DNA of 64,000 nucleotides. Source: Tersicoccus phoenicis (GTDB lineage: Bacteria > Actinomycetota > Actinomycetes > Actinomycetales > Micrococcaceae). Shown here one piece after another: positions 53,458 to 62,632 of the stretch (position 1 is the first letter of the stretch; every line of letters begins with the position of its first letter). Position numbers and translations under genes: made by a program. Location: assembly GCF_001968835.1 (NCBI RefSeq), contig NZ_MRDE01000053.1:1-64000 (forward strand), written 5' to 3'. Under the pieces are notes generated by a model that worked only from the letters and a program-made list of their open reading frames with translations, made no database searches and had not been told where the DNA came from.

Positions 53458-55878
53458 TCACGCGGGCAGCACCTCGACGATGCGGGGCAGGCTGATCACT
53501 CGTTCGGCGTCCCGGTGCGGGTCGAACGCGCGCAGCCGGCCACCGGTGACCGAGAGGGGAACCAGGACGTCGCGGCGCTGATTCCCCCCGGCGTCGACGG
53601 TGACGATGGTCAGCGGCCGACCGGCACGACTCGCGGTGCGGATCAGGTGCAGGTCCAGCAGGGTCGCCGTCTCCGGATCCGGCCGGGCCGCCCGGGCCGG
53701 ATCCGCGGCCCGCCGGCGCAGCGCGGCGACCGCCGCGACGGCCCGCGCCCCCGGATCCGTCCCAGGGTCCGGGTCCGAGTCCGTCCCCGCGTCCGGGCCG
53801 GTTCGCGGATCTGTTCCCCGGACTGGCTGGAGCGCGGCCCGCGCCTCGACGTCGGGCGTCGCGGCCGCCTCCGCCGTCAGGCGCTGCGCCCCGAGCGGCC
53901 GCTGCGCGTCGTCGCGGGTGGAGCGGACGCCGGCCCGGTCCAGCTCGGCGCGCAGCGCCTCCGGAGGCAGGGCACTGACGGCGACGGTCGGTGCGAGCCG
54001 GCGCAGCTGCAGGCGATCGGCGACGGGACCGTCGGCGAGGGAGAGCAGCGCGTCCAGGTCCGCCGGGTCGGTGACGCTCACGTATCCGGACGCCGTGCCG
54101 AGCCGGACCCGGCCGCTGCGCGCGGCCGTGTCCTCCACCAGGTACACCAGAGGCTGGGGGAGCGGGCCGGGGCTGAGCCGAGCCAGATCCGACAGCAGCG
54201 TCGCGGCGTCGTGCCCGGCGTCGAGCGCCCGCTGGACGGACGCAGCCGAGAACCGGTACTGCTCGGCGGGACCGTTGCCCTCCCGGTCTGCCATGCCCGC
54301 CAGCAGCCGCACCGCATCACGGCTGAGCGGACCCGGGGCGACGGCAGTGAGATCCGCCTGCAGCAGCACGGTCTCCACCGGCGCGGGCAGGACCGCCTCG
54401 AGCCGCGCCGTGGCGCCGGCGTCGTCCCCGACGGCGATCCGCTCCCCGGCGTCGGTCAGGGCAGCCGCCCCGGTCAGGCCGAGGATCCGTGCTTCGGCCA
54501 GGACGGCCGGCACCAGGGGCACCAGCCGGGCGGCGGACCGCGGCCACCGCCAGGTCACCCGTTCGCGGACGACGTCCTCGGTGAGCGCGATCCCCGGCTC
54601 GGCCGCGGACACGTCGGCGAGGGTGGCGAGCAGGCGCTCGCGGACCGCGCTCGCGTCCGGCCGTCCCGCTTCGGCGGACAGCGGCGCGACGGTGGTCCCG
54701 TCCGGGCGCGTGCTGCCGGCGAGCGCGGGCACCCGCCGGGAGGCCCGCCAGGCCGCCGCGAGCCGGGTCCACTGCTCTGCGCGGGCGGCCTCCAGCCAGG
54801 GGTGAGCCTCGACGGCGCGGTGCTCGGGGCGCGCCTCGTCGGGGACGAGCAGACCGATGACGGCGGCCAACTCGACCAGCACCCCCGCGGCGGGCTCGTC
54901 GACCCCCAGGCTGCGCGCGACCCGCCGCAGTTCGCGCACGCCGACCCCGCCGGCCCGCAGGGTGGCCAGCGGGCGGCGGGCGGTCTCCTCGTGCAGCACG
55001 GTGATCAGGCGCAGACACGCGGTGACCGCCGCCAGCGCGGCATTGTCGCGCACCGCGGCAGGGACCCGGGGGCCGTCGATGCGCGGGGGGTCGAGGGGCA
55101 GGTGCGGATGGACGGCACCGCCCCGCGCGGCGAGGCCGGCCTCCCGGGGCAGTTCCACGTGCTCGCCGTCGATCGGCAGGAGGACGCCGTGGTGCAGCAA
55201 CCAGGCGACCGGGTCCGTCACTTCACCGTCGGACTCGTCAGCGGAGTCGAGGGCGGGCCGAGCATGTCGCAGTTCGGCGATCGGGGTGGTCCGGAACCGG
55301 TCGAGCAGCTCGGCGGTGCCCGGCGGTGCGGCGGTCAGCAGCGCGCGGGCCCGGGCCACGGAGCCCGGAGCCCCGTCCCGGCGGTTCGCCGGGACGCGCT
55401 GCAGCGCAGCGGCCGCGGTGGCCGAGACGGCCGCGAGCCGGGCGGTCCTGCGACCGAGGCCGGCGGGATGGTGGCCGAGCGCGTCGACGAGGGTGCCGGC
55501 CGGCCGGAGCGCACCGACGCCGCCGTCATCGGCATGGCTGTCGACCCGGCTCAGCAACCGGAGGGCACCCAGATCGGTGATCAGGACCGCCAAGGCATCG
55601 GCGGGTACTCCGGGCAGGGCGTCGGCCAGGACGTCGAGGGCGACCGGAGCGCCATCGTGCAGGTCGGAGAGGACGACGACGGCCTCGAGCACGCCCAGAT
55701 GCGGCCGGTCCAGCGCTTCGACAGCGCGTTGCAGGGACAGGCGGGACAGGGCTCGCGCCGCTAGCGCAGCAACGTCAGTGGCTCCGGCGAGCAGATCGGG
55801 ACGGGCTTCGAGCAGCCGGACCAACTCGGGGTCCGGGGAGGCCGCGAGGTCGGCGGCGAGGTCGGTGACCTCGTTCAC
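53458..55878 (-). CDS. XPB-associated helicase C-terminal-like protein
   Basis: An 806-residue protein typical of actinomycetes next to XPB, carrying the XPB/Ssl2-type helicase-associated C-terminal domain. Most of the length is helical Leu/Ala/Arg-rich with winged-helix-like units (for example ALAVLITDLGALRLLSRVD and REAGLAARGGAVHPHLPLD). The conserved last block includes AGRPLTIVTVDAGGNQRRDV and ERVISLPRIVEVLPA. A Pro/Asp/Gly-rich insert (GTDSDPDPGTDPGA) lies near residue 680. No Walker motif is seen. The GTG overlaps the small membrane protein gene upstream by 4 bases. Its job is presumably to modulate XPB. Confidence 0.85.
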   Translation of the reverse strand: MNEVTDLAADLAASPDPELVRLLEARPDLLAGATDVAALAARALSRLSLQRAVEALDRPHLGVLEAVVVLSDLHDGAPVALDVLADALPGVPADALAVLITDLGALRLLSRVDSHADDGGVGALRPAGTLVDALGHHPAGLGRRTARLAAVSATAAAALQRVPANRRDGAPGSVARARALLTAAPPGTAELLDRFRTTPIAELRHARPALDSADESDGEVTDPVAWLLHHGVLLPIDGEHVELPREAGLAARGGAVHPHLPLDPPRIDGPRVPAAVRDNAALAAVTACLRLITVLHEETARRPLATLRAGGVGVRELRRVARSLGVDEPAAGVLVELAAVIGLLVPDEARPEHRAVEAHPWLEAARAEQWTRLAAAWRASRRVPALAGSTRPDGTTVAPLSAEAGRPDASAVRERLLATLADVSAAEPGIALTEDVVRERVTWRWPRSAARLVPLVPAVLAEARILGLTGAAALTDAGERIAVGDDAGATARLEAVLPAPVETVLLQADLTAVAPGPLSRDAVRLLAGMADREGNGPAEQYRFSAASVQRALDAGHDAATLLSDLARLSPGPLPQPLVYLVEDTAARSGRVRLGTASGYVSVTDPADLDALLSLADGPVADRLQLRRLAPTVAVSALPPEALRAELDRAGVRSTRDDAQRPLGAQRLTAEAAATPDVEARAALQPVRGTDPRTGPDAGTDSDPDPGTDPGARAVAAVAALRRRAADPARAARPDPETATLLDLHLIRTASRAGRPLTIVTVDAGGNQRRDVLVPLSVTGGRLRAFDPHRDAERVISLPRIVEVLPA

Positions 55879-56183
55879 GGCCGGTCGCGCCTCCCGGCGG
55901 TGCTGCCGCGCGCGGCGGTGCTGCGGCGACCGGCGACGGCGTCGACCACCAGGGCGACCCCGAGCAGGAAGGCAATCGGTAGTCCGATCATCGTGATCCA
56001 GGTGAGGCCGGCCCAGGGTTGGGCACCCGCCATCGTCGTGAAGAGGAGGGTGAGCAGGGCCGCGACGGAGACGAGAGCGACGACGGCCGCGCTGATTGCG
56101 ACGGCGTGACGCGCCGGCCGGGGCGGTGCCGGGGTGGTGGCCGTGCTCGGCATCGTCCGGCGTGCAGAAGAACGCGAGGACAT
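55875..56183 (-). CDS. Small two-helix membrane protein
   Basis: A 102-residue protein with a Ser/Thr/Arg-rich N-terminus, two predicted membrane helices (about 28-50 and 63-84) and a basic tail. I do not recognise the family. The stop overlaps the start of the XPB-associated gene by 4 bases, so it is cotranscribed with it. The ATG at 56183 lacks a strong site. It may be a bystander, as its composition is ordinary for a small membrane gene. Confidence 0.6.
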   Translation of the reverse strand: MSSRSSARRTMPSTATTPAPPRPARHAVAISAAVVALVSVAALLTLLFTTMAGAQPWAGLTWITMIGLPIAFLLGVALVVDAVAGRRSTAARGSTAGRRDRP

Positions 56184-56422
56184 GCCGGTAACGCTATCAG
56201 TGGCCGGCTACGGTGCCGGCGGTCACAGCGGCTACTGTAGAAGCACAGACTTTATCCGGCGGGCCGCCGTCGGTGGACGGGCTGCGGGGGCTCCCGCAGC
56301 CAGCAGCGGGCTTCGGGTCCGCCATCCCGGACGCGCGGCCGCTACCGCCGGTGCGCGTGTGACGCGTACCGGCGTCGACGATCGGGTGTGCGGGGGACGT
56401 GCGCCGAAGGAGTGAGGTAGAC

Positions 56423-56806
56423 GTGCCGTTCGGCAAGGTGAAGTGGTTCGACGCGGACCGCGGTTTCGGGTTCTTGGCCACGGACGACGGCCAGGAGGTG
56501 TTCCTGCACGCGTCGGCGCTGCCCGCGGACCGGAAGGACGTCAAGCCGGGCACCCGGATGGAGTTCGGGATCGCGGATGGCAAGCGGGGTGCGCAGGCGC
56601 TTTCCGTCCGGGTCCTGGACGCACCGCCCTCGGTGGTCCGCGCGTCGCGCAAGTCCGCCGAGGACATGGCGGTGATCATCGAGGACCTGATCAAGGTGCT
56701 CGACCAGGTCTCCAACGGGTTGCGTCGCGGCCGGTATCCCGAGAAGGGGTCCGCCACCAAGGTCGCCTCCCTGCTGCGCAAGGTCGCTGACGACCTCGAT
56801 GCCTGA
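56423..56806 (+). CDS. Cold-shock domain protein with C-terminal extension
   Basis: A 127-residue cold-shock protein of the long actinobacterial type (mycobacterial CspB-like length). The OB-fold nucleic-acid binding motifs are KWFDADRGFGFL at 7-18 (RNP1) and VFLHAS at 26-31 (RNP2), which bind single-stranded RNA or DNA. After ~70 residues an extension follows (KSAEDMAVIIEDLIKVLDQV), which is helical. The GTG start has GGAGTGAGG upstream. A minus-strand gene starts at 56183, so the promoter lies in 56184-56422. The stop overlaps the DUF3027 gene by 8 bases, suggesting joint expression. Confidence 0.9.
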   Translation: MPFGKVKWFDADRGFGFLATDDGQEVFLHASALPADRKDVKPGTRMEFGIADGKRGAQALSVRVLDAPPSVVRASRKSAEDMAVIIEDLIKVLDQVSNGLRRGRYPEKGSATKVASLLRKVADDLDA

Positions 56807-57665
56807 GCCGCACGAACCGGAGCGGCCGGACATCGCCGACGACCCGACCGGCGCCGCGGCCGTCGCCTCACCCGAACCGGTCGACACGCTCGCTCCCGTG
56901 GAGCCCGTGGACGACCTCATTGACGCCGCGCCCGTGGACGACGCCACCGGCACGCCGGCGGCCGCGTCGGTCCGGGTGGCCTCGCGCCGTCGTGCCCGTC
57001 CGGACGCCGTCCTGATGGAGGCGCGGGACGTCGCCCGCGCCGCGCTGGCCGACATCGCCCGGGACGAGCAGATCGGTGCGCACCGGGGCACGACGATCGA
57101 CGGCGACCGCCTCGTGACCCACGCCTTCGCCTCCCTCCTGCCCGGCTACGTCGGCTGGAACTGGTTCGCGGTGCTCGCCCGGACGCCCCGGTCCCGGACG
57201 GTCACGGTCTGCGAGATCGGGCTGACGCCGGGGGAAGGCGCCTTATTGGCCCCGCCGTGGGTGCCGTGGGCCGACCGGCTACGCCCCGAGGACCAGGAAG
57301 CCGCAGCGGCTCCCGACGCCGAGCACACGACACCGGGAACTAGCGAAGCCGAGCAACCGGCATCGGACATCCCAGAAGCCGAGCACCCGCAGCCGGAGAG
57401 CACAGCGCCGGGTCACACCGGGGACCGGTCCGCGGACCAAGCGAATCCGGACGCGGCGACGCCGGGGGCCGGGGTGGACCGCACCGAGATCGTCGACGAC
57501 GACGCCACCCTGCTGTCCCGGCCGGAGGTCGACCACCGGGAACTGCCGGGCGAGGAGGACGACGAGCCTGCCGCGGACCTCTCCGCCGAGGCCGAGGACG
57601 TCCGTGCCGAAGCGGACACCGAGGACGCCGTCGCCGATGCGGCCGCGGAGGCCACCGAAGCGTGA
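56799..57665 (+). CDS. DUF3027 protein
   Basis: A 288-residue DUF3027 protein of unknown function. The conserved core spans ~70-165: ARDVARAALADIARDEQIG, then THAFASLLPGYVGWNWF with LLPGYVGWNWF at 113-123, then VTVCEIGLTPGEGALLAPPW and VPWADRLRPED. The flanks are disordered: the first 60 residues Pro/Asp-rich, the last 120 with repeated EAEHxxP-like and acidic stretches. It overlaps the cold-shock gene by 8 bases and the MFS gene by 4. The partnership with a cold-shock gene is common in actinomycetes, but no reaction is known. Confidence 0.85.
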   Translation: MPEPHEPERPDIADDPTGAAAVASPEPVDTLAPVEPVDDLIDAAPVDDATGTPAAASVRVASRRRARPDAVLMEARDVARAALADIARDEQIGAHRGTTIDGDRLVTHAFASLLPGYVGWNWFAVLARTPRSRTVTVCEIGLTPGEGALLAPPWVPWADRLRPEDQEAAAAPDAEHTTPGTSEAEQPASDIPEAEHPQPESTAPGHTGDRSADQANPDAATPGAGVDRTEIVDDDATLLSRPEVDHRELPGEEDDEPAADLSAEAEDVRAEADTEDAVADAAAEATEA

Positions 57666-58915
57666 GGTCGACGTTCCGATCGTTCCAGTTCCTCAACTAT
57701 CGGCTCTGGTTCGTCGGCGCACTCGTCTCGAACATCGGCACCTGGATGCAGCGGACCGCCCAGGACTGGCTGGTCTACAACGAGCTGACACACCAGGACG
57801 CCTCGGCCATGGGCGTCGTGATGGCCTTGCAGTTCGGCCCCCAGTTGGTGCTCGCGCCCGTCGCCGGTCTGCTCGCGGACCGGATGAACCGCCGGCACCT
57901 GCTCGTCGCGACGCAGACCGCGATGGCACTGCTCGCCGTCGGGCTCGGGGCGCTGGTGATCTCCGGCTCGGCCCAGCTGTGGCAGGTCTACGCGTTCGCT
58001 CTCGCTCTCGGGGTCGTCGCCACCGTCGACGGCCCGGCCCGGCAGACGGTCGTCTCCGAGCTGGTCCGCGACGAATTCGTGCCCAACGCGGTGGCGCTGA
58101 ACAGCATGTCGTTCAACGTCGCCCGCATGATCGGTCCCGCGGTCGCCGGCGTCCTCGTCGCCGTCATCGGCTCCGGCTGGGTGTTCCTGCTCAACGCGCT
58201 CAGTTTCGCCGTCATGATCGCGGCTATCCGCGTGCTGCGCACGGACCAACTGCGGGTGCTGCCCCGGGCGGTGGCCGGACGCGGTCTGATCCGGGAGGGA
58301 TTCCGCTACGTGCGGGGCCGCCCGGACATCATCGCGGTGCTCGTCGCGATCTTCCTGATCGGCACCTTCGGCATGAACTTCGCCGTCTTCATCGCCGCGA
58401 TGGCCCGAACCCAGTTCGGTCTGGACGCCGACGGCTTCGGGGTGCTCTCCTCCGTGATGGCGATCGGGTCCGTGGCGGGCACGCTCGCCTCCGCCCGACG
58501 AGAACGACCTCGGCTGCGGTTCATCTTCGGTGCCGGTGGCCTGTTCGGGCTGACCTGCGTGCTCGCGGCGCTCTCGCCCACACCGGTACTGTTCGGCGGG
58601 GCCCTGATCCTGTGCGGGCTGACGGCCCTGACGGTGATGACCTCGGCCAACGCCTACGTGCAGACCAGCACCGAGCCGGTGATGCGCGGTCGGGTGATGG
58701 CCCTCTACTTCGCGATCTTCATGGGCGGCACGCCTGTCGGGGCACCCGTCGTCGGCTGGATCTCCGACCGCTTCGGTCCACCGTGGGCGCTGTCCGCCGC
58801 CGCCGCGTCCGGGGTCGCGGCGGCACTGGTGGGGCTGATCTGGTACTGGCGCAGTCAGCACCTGCGGATCGCCTTCGACCGCACGTCCCGGTTCCGCGTC
58901 TCCCTTCACCGTTGA
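57662..58915 (+). CDS. MFS exporter (EntS-like, MFS_3)
   Basis: A 417-residue major-facilitator protein with 12 hydrophobic segments. The N-terminal half opens with FQFLNYRLWFVGALVSNIGTW, and the loop 2-3 motif is GLLADRMNRRHLL at 69-81. The second half starts near FVRGRPDIIAVLVAIF and has FGMNFAVFIAAMARTQFGL and AGTLASARRERPR. This is the EntS/MFS_3 branch of exporters, acting on siderophores, drugs or metabolites. The GTG overlaps the DUF3027 stop (GTGA). The substrate is not assignable. Confidence 0.85.
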   Translation: MRSTFRSFQFLNYRLWFVGALVSNIGTWMQRTAQDWLVYNELTHQDASAMGVVMALQFGPQLVLAPVAGLLADRMNRRHLLVATQTAMALLAVGLGALVISGSAQLWQVYAFALALGVVATVDGPARQTVVSELVRDEFVPNAVALNSMSFNVARMIGPAVAGVLVAVIGSGWVFLLNALSFAVMIAAIRVLRTDQLRVLPRAVAGRGLIREGFRYVRGRPDIIAVLVAIFLIGTFGMNFAVFIAAMARTQFGLDADGFGVLSSVMAIGSVAGTLASARRERPRLRFIFGAGGLFGLTCVLAALSPTPVLFGGALILCGLTALTVMTSANAYVQTSTEPVMRGRVMALYFAIFMGGTPVGAPVVGWISDRFGPPWALSAAAASGVAAALVGLIWYWRSQHLRIAFDRTSRFRVSLHR

Positions 58916-58983
58916 GCCTCGCTGAGCCCGTCGGGCGTGCGCATGCACTCGGGCCTGCGGTCCGTCCCTCGGGCATTCCGGCG

Positions 58984-59046
58984 ACTGGTCACTTGACGGC
59001 CGTTTCACGCCCGATTCGGAGCGAGAACACCCGGTAAGTGACCAGT
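58984..59046. repeat. 11-bp inverted repeat with 41-base spacer
   Basis: ACTGGTCACTT at 58984-58994 and its exact complement AAGTGACCAGT at 59036-59046. The spacer includes TTCACGCCCGATTCGGAGCGAGAA. It lies between the convergent MFS and serC genes. The loop is long for a terminator. A simpler reading is a pair of binding sites or a degenerate mobile-repeat end. Confidence 0.7.
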
Positions 59047-59049
59047 CAG

Positions 59050-59115
59050 CGTGCAAGGGAGCGTGCGAGGGAGCGTGAGGGAGCGCGTGCGAGGGAGCGT
59101 GAGGGAGCCTGCGCG
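59050..59115. repeat. Short AGGGAGCGTG direct repeats
   Basis: The decamer AGGGAGCGTG and close forms recur about five times in 59055-59115, immediately after the inverted repeat and before the serC stop. The run looks like slippage-derived tandem sequence. No function is evident. Confidence 0.6.
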
Positions 59116-59149
59116 GGAGTCGGTGGGGGCTCGGGGAGCGCTGGCGCGC

Positions 59150-60635
<1,486 letters not shown>

Positions 60636-61328
60636 GTGACCGATCTCATCGACACCACCGAGATGTACCTGCGCACCATCCTCGAACTGGAGGAGGAGGG
60701 CATCGTGCCCATGCGGGCGCGGATCGCGGAGCGGCTGGGCCATTCCGGTCCCACGGTGTCGCAGACCGTGGCACGGATGGAGCGGGACGGACTCGTGCAC
60801 GTGACCGAGGAACGGCGGCTCGACCTGAGTGCGGTCGGGCGGCGCCGGGCGACCGGGGTGATGCGCAAACACCGGCTGGCCGAGCGGCTGCTGCACGACG
60901 TCATCGGGTTGGACTGGGCGTACGTGCACGAGGAGGCGTGCCGCTGGGAGCACGTCATGAGCGAGCGCGTCGAACGCCGGCTGCTCGGGCTGCTGCAGCA
61001 GCCGACCGAGTCCCCCTACGGCAACCCGATCCCCGGCCTGACCGAGATCGGCGGTCCCGACGTCGGCGCCTTCACCGACGGGGTCACCTCCCTGACCGCA
61101 CGCGTCGCGACGTCGGGCGGAGAGACCACCGAGCAGATCGCCCGGCTGGCCGAGCCCGTGCAGTTCGACCCCGAGTTCCTCGCCCAGATGGCCGAGTACG
61201 GCATCCGCCCCGGGGCTCGGGTCCGGGTCAGCGCGGCCGGCCGGTATGTGCGCATCAGCAACGACGAGCACGGAACCCTCGAACTCGCCAACGACATGGC
61301 GAGCCATATCTTCGTCGCCGACCGCTGA
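60636..61328 (+). CDS. ideR: Iron-dependent repressor IdeR (DtxR family)
   Basis: A 230-residue metal-dependent repressor. The opening MTDLIDTTEMYLRTILELEE matches mycobacterial IdeR almost residue for residue, and SGPTVSQTVARMERDG is the recognition helix. All metal ligands fall at the known positions: Met10, Cys102, Glu105 and His106 (site 2), His79, Glu83 and His98 (site 1), in MRKHRLAE and YVHEEACRWEHVM. The C-terminal third is the SH3-like domain (RPGARVRVSAAGRYV). With Fe2+ it blocks siderophore and iron-uptake genes and activates storage genes. A GGAAGG site precedes the GTG. It is a single gene with its own promoter. Confidence 0.95.
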   Translation: MTDLIDTTEMYLRTILELEEEGIVPMRARIAERLGHSGPTVSQTVARMERDGLVHVTEERRLDLSAVGRRRATGVMRKHRLAERLLHDVIGLDWAYVHEEACRWEHVMSERVERRLLGLLQQPTESPYGNPIPGLTEIGGPDVGAFTDGVTSLTARVATSGGETTEQIARLAEPVQFDPEFLAQMAEYGIRPGARVRVSAAGRYVRISNDEHGTLELANDMASHIFVADR

Positions 61329-61559
61329 CTCGCGGGCCGGGTGCGACGGTCGCCAGGGGTCCGAGCACCGCCGAGTCGCCCTGGAGCCGGCGTTCTGCGG
61401 ATCGCCAATGCGGGTAACGGATCGGTGACTCTCGACTTCTGCAGGAGCCGCTTTCCCGGGCTTCACGTGCAGTTACCGGCCGGTTGTGATCGGAACGTGA
61501 CATTTCGATTTCACTACGGTACGGTCGTACCCGTGCCCGCTCCAATCTGCGGCAGGCAC
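61329..61559. other. Upstream part of the NlpC/P60 leader
   Basis: Part of the 413-base region between ideR and the NlpC/P60 gene. It is less G+C-rich than its surroundings (61480-61530 with TTTCGATTTCACTACGGTA) and probably holds the promoter of the riboswitch transcript; TACGGT at 61517-61522 or TACCCG nearby are candidates. No gene is recognised. Confidence 0.45.
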
Positions 61560-61735
61560 CCTGTCCCGGCTGTCGAGCCCTGCCACCGGAACCGGTCCGT
61601 TCACTTCATTTCACTGGCAGGGACGGGGGAACCAATTCCGGTCTCCTTCGAGGCCTTGGGGTCAAGCATCCGATCGCGGATGCCGGGTGCTCCCACCCGA
61701 ACCCGACAGCTCACCCCGTAGACAAAGGGAGAGGT
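61560..61735 (+). ncRNA. c-di-AMP riboswitch (ydaO-yuaA type)
   Basis: The leader of the NlpC/P60 gene carries the conserved blocks of the ydaO-yuaA family in order: GGCAGGGACGGGGGAACC near 61616-61633, TTGGGGTCAAGC near 61656-61667, a variable hairpin (CATCCGATCGCGGATG), then CCGAACCCGACAGCTCACC near 61697-61715, CCCGTAG, and GGGAGAGGTAG before the ATG. The 5' CCCTGCCA near 61578-61585 can pair with TGGCAGGG near 61615-61622. In actinomycetes these elements sit before wall hydrolase and Rpf genes and, when c-di-AMP binds, reduce expression. Exact ends are approximate. Confidence 0.88.
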
Positions 61736-61741
61736 AGAACC

Positions 61742-62518
61742 ATGTCGTCATCGACTGCCCGTCACCGCGCCTCCATGACCGCCCGGGCCCACCTGACCAA
61801 CGCGTCGAAAGCCGCCGCCGCGAACCGCGGCGTCGTCCGGACCGGAGCCGTTGCGGCGGCCGCCGCCGGCATCCTGATGGCTTCCGTCGCACCGGCCAAC
61901 GCCAGTGCGAGCGTCAACACCGGTGCGACCGGCGCACCGACGTCCAGCACCACCACCAGCACGTCGGCCGGGATCACAACCTGGACCGCGAACGGCATCA
62001 CCTACACGTGGACCGGTCCGAACATCCAGGACGCGTACCGCTACTTCGGCCTGACCGGTGGTAACGGAGCGGCCACGACGAACGCTGCCCCGGCCGCCAC
62101 CGGGAAGACCCCGACCGCGAGCTACAGCGGCGCCGCCACGGCCGCCCCCGCTGCTGCCCCGGACAAGGCCCCGCGGGCCACCGGCGGCAACCAGGCCATC
62201 GTCGACGCCGCCTACGCCGGCCTCGGACGCCAGTACGTCTGGGGCGGCACCAGCCCGACCACCGGCTGGGACTGCTCCGGCTTCGTGCAGTGGGCCTACG
62301 CCCAGGCGGGCAAGAAGCTGCCGCGGACGGAGCAGTGGACCGCCATGACCCGGACCGCCACACCGGCCCCCGGTGACCTCGTCGTGGGGAACGGTGGCTC
62401 GCACGTCGGCATCTACATCGGCAACGGCCAGGAGATCAGTGCGCTGAACCCGACTCAGGGCACCCTGAAGCACTCGGTCAGCGCCATCTCCGTCGACGGG
62501 TACTACACCCTGGGCTGA
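61742..62518 (+). CDS. Secreted NlpC/P60 peptidoglycan hydrolase
   Basis: A 258-residue secreted protein. A long signal region (31-54) ends in APANA, so export by Sec is expected. A Thr/Ser/Ala-rich linker with a WTANGITYTWTGPNIQ segment follows. The catalytic NlpC/P60 domain (150-258) opens with AIVDAAYAGLGRQYVWGGT and has Cys178 in GWDCSGFV, His221 in SHVGIYIG and a candidate third residue Asn236 in ALNPTQG. Such enzymes cut the D-Glu to DAP (or similar) bond of stem peptides during growth and separation. The c-di-AMP riboswitch upstream couples it to wall or osmotic stress. A GGGAGAGG site precedes the ATG. Confidence 0.93.
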   Translation: MSSSTARHRASMTARAHLTNASKAAAANRGVVRTGAVAAAAAGILMASVAPANASASVNTGATGAPTSSTTTSTSAGITTWTANGITYTWTGPNIQDAYRYFGLTGGNGAATTNAAPAATGKTPTASYSGAATAAPAAAPDKAPRATGGNQAIVDAAYAGLGRQYVWGGTSPTTGWDCSGFVQWAYAQAGKKLPRTEQWTAMTRTATPAPGDLVVGNGGSHVGIYIGNGQEISALNPTQGTLKHSVSAISVDGYYTLG

Positions 62519-62544
62519 TCCGCCCGTCCAACCACTCCGGTAAG

Positions 62545-62572
62545 CCCTCCGGCGGTTCGTTCCGCCGGGGGG
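62545..62572 (+). terminator. Terminator after the first NlpC/P60 gene
   Basis: CCCTCCGGCGG at 62545-62555 pairs with CCGCCGGGGGG at 62562-62572 (one G-U) around a 6-base TTCGTT loop, 26 bases after the stop. It likely ends the riboswitch-controlled transcript before the second hydrolase gene. Confidence 0.8.
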
Positions 62573-62632
62573 CTGCGGTGAGCGGGGCGATCTGACGCCC
62601 GAGCGGATCCGCGCGTTTCGAAAGAGAGACGA

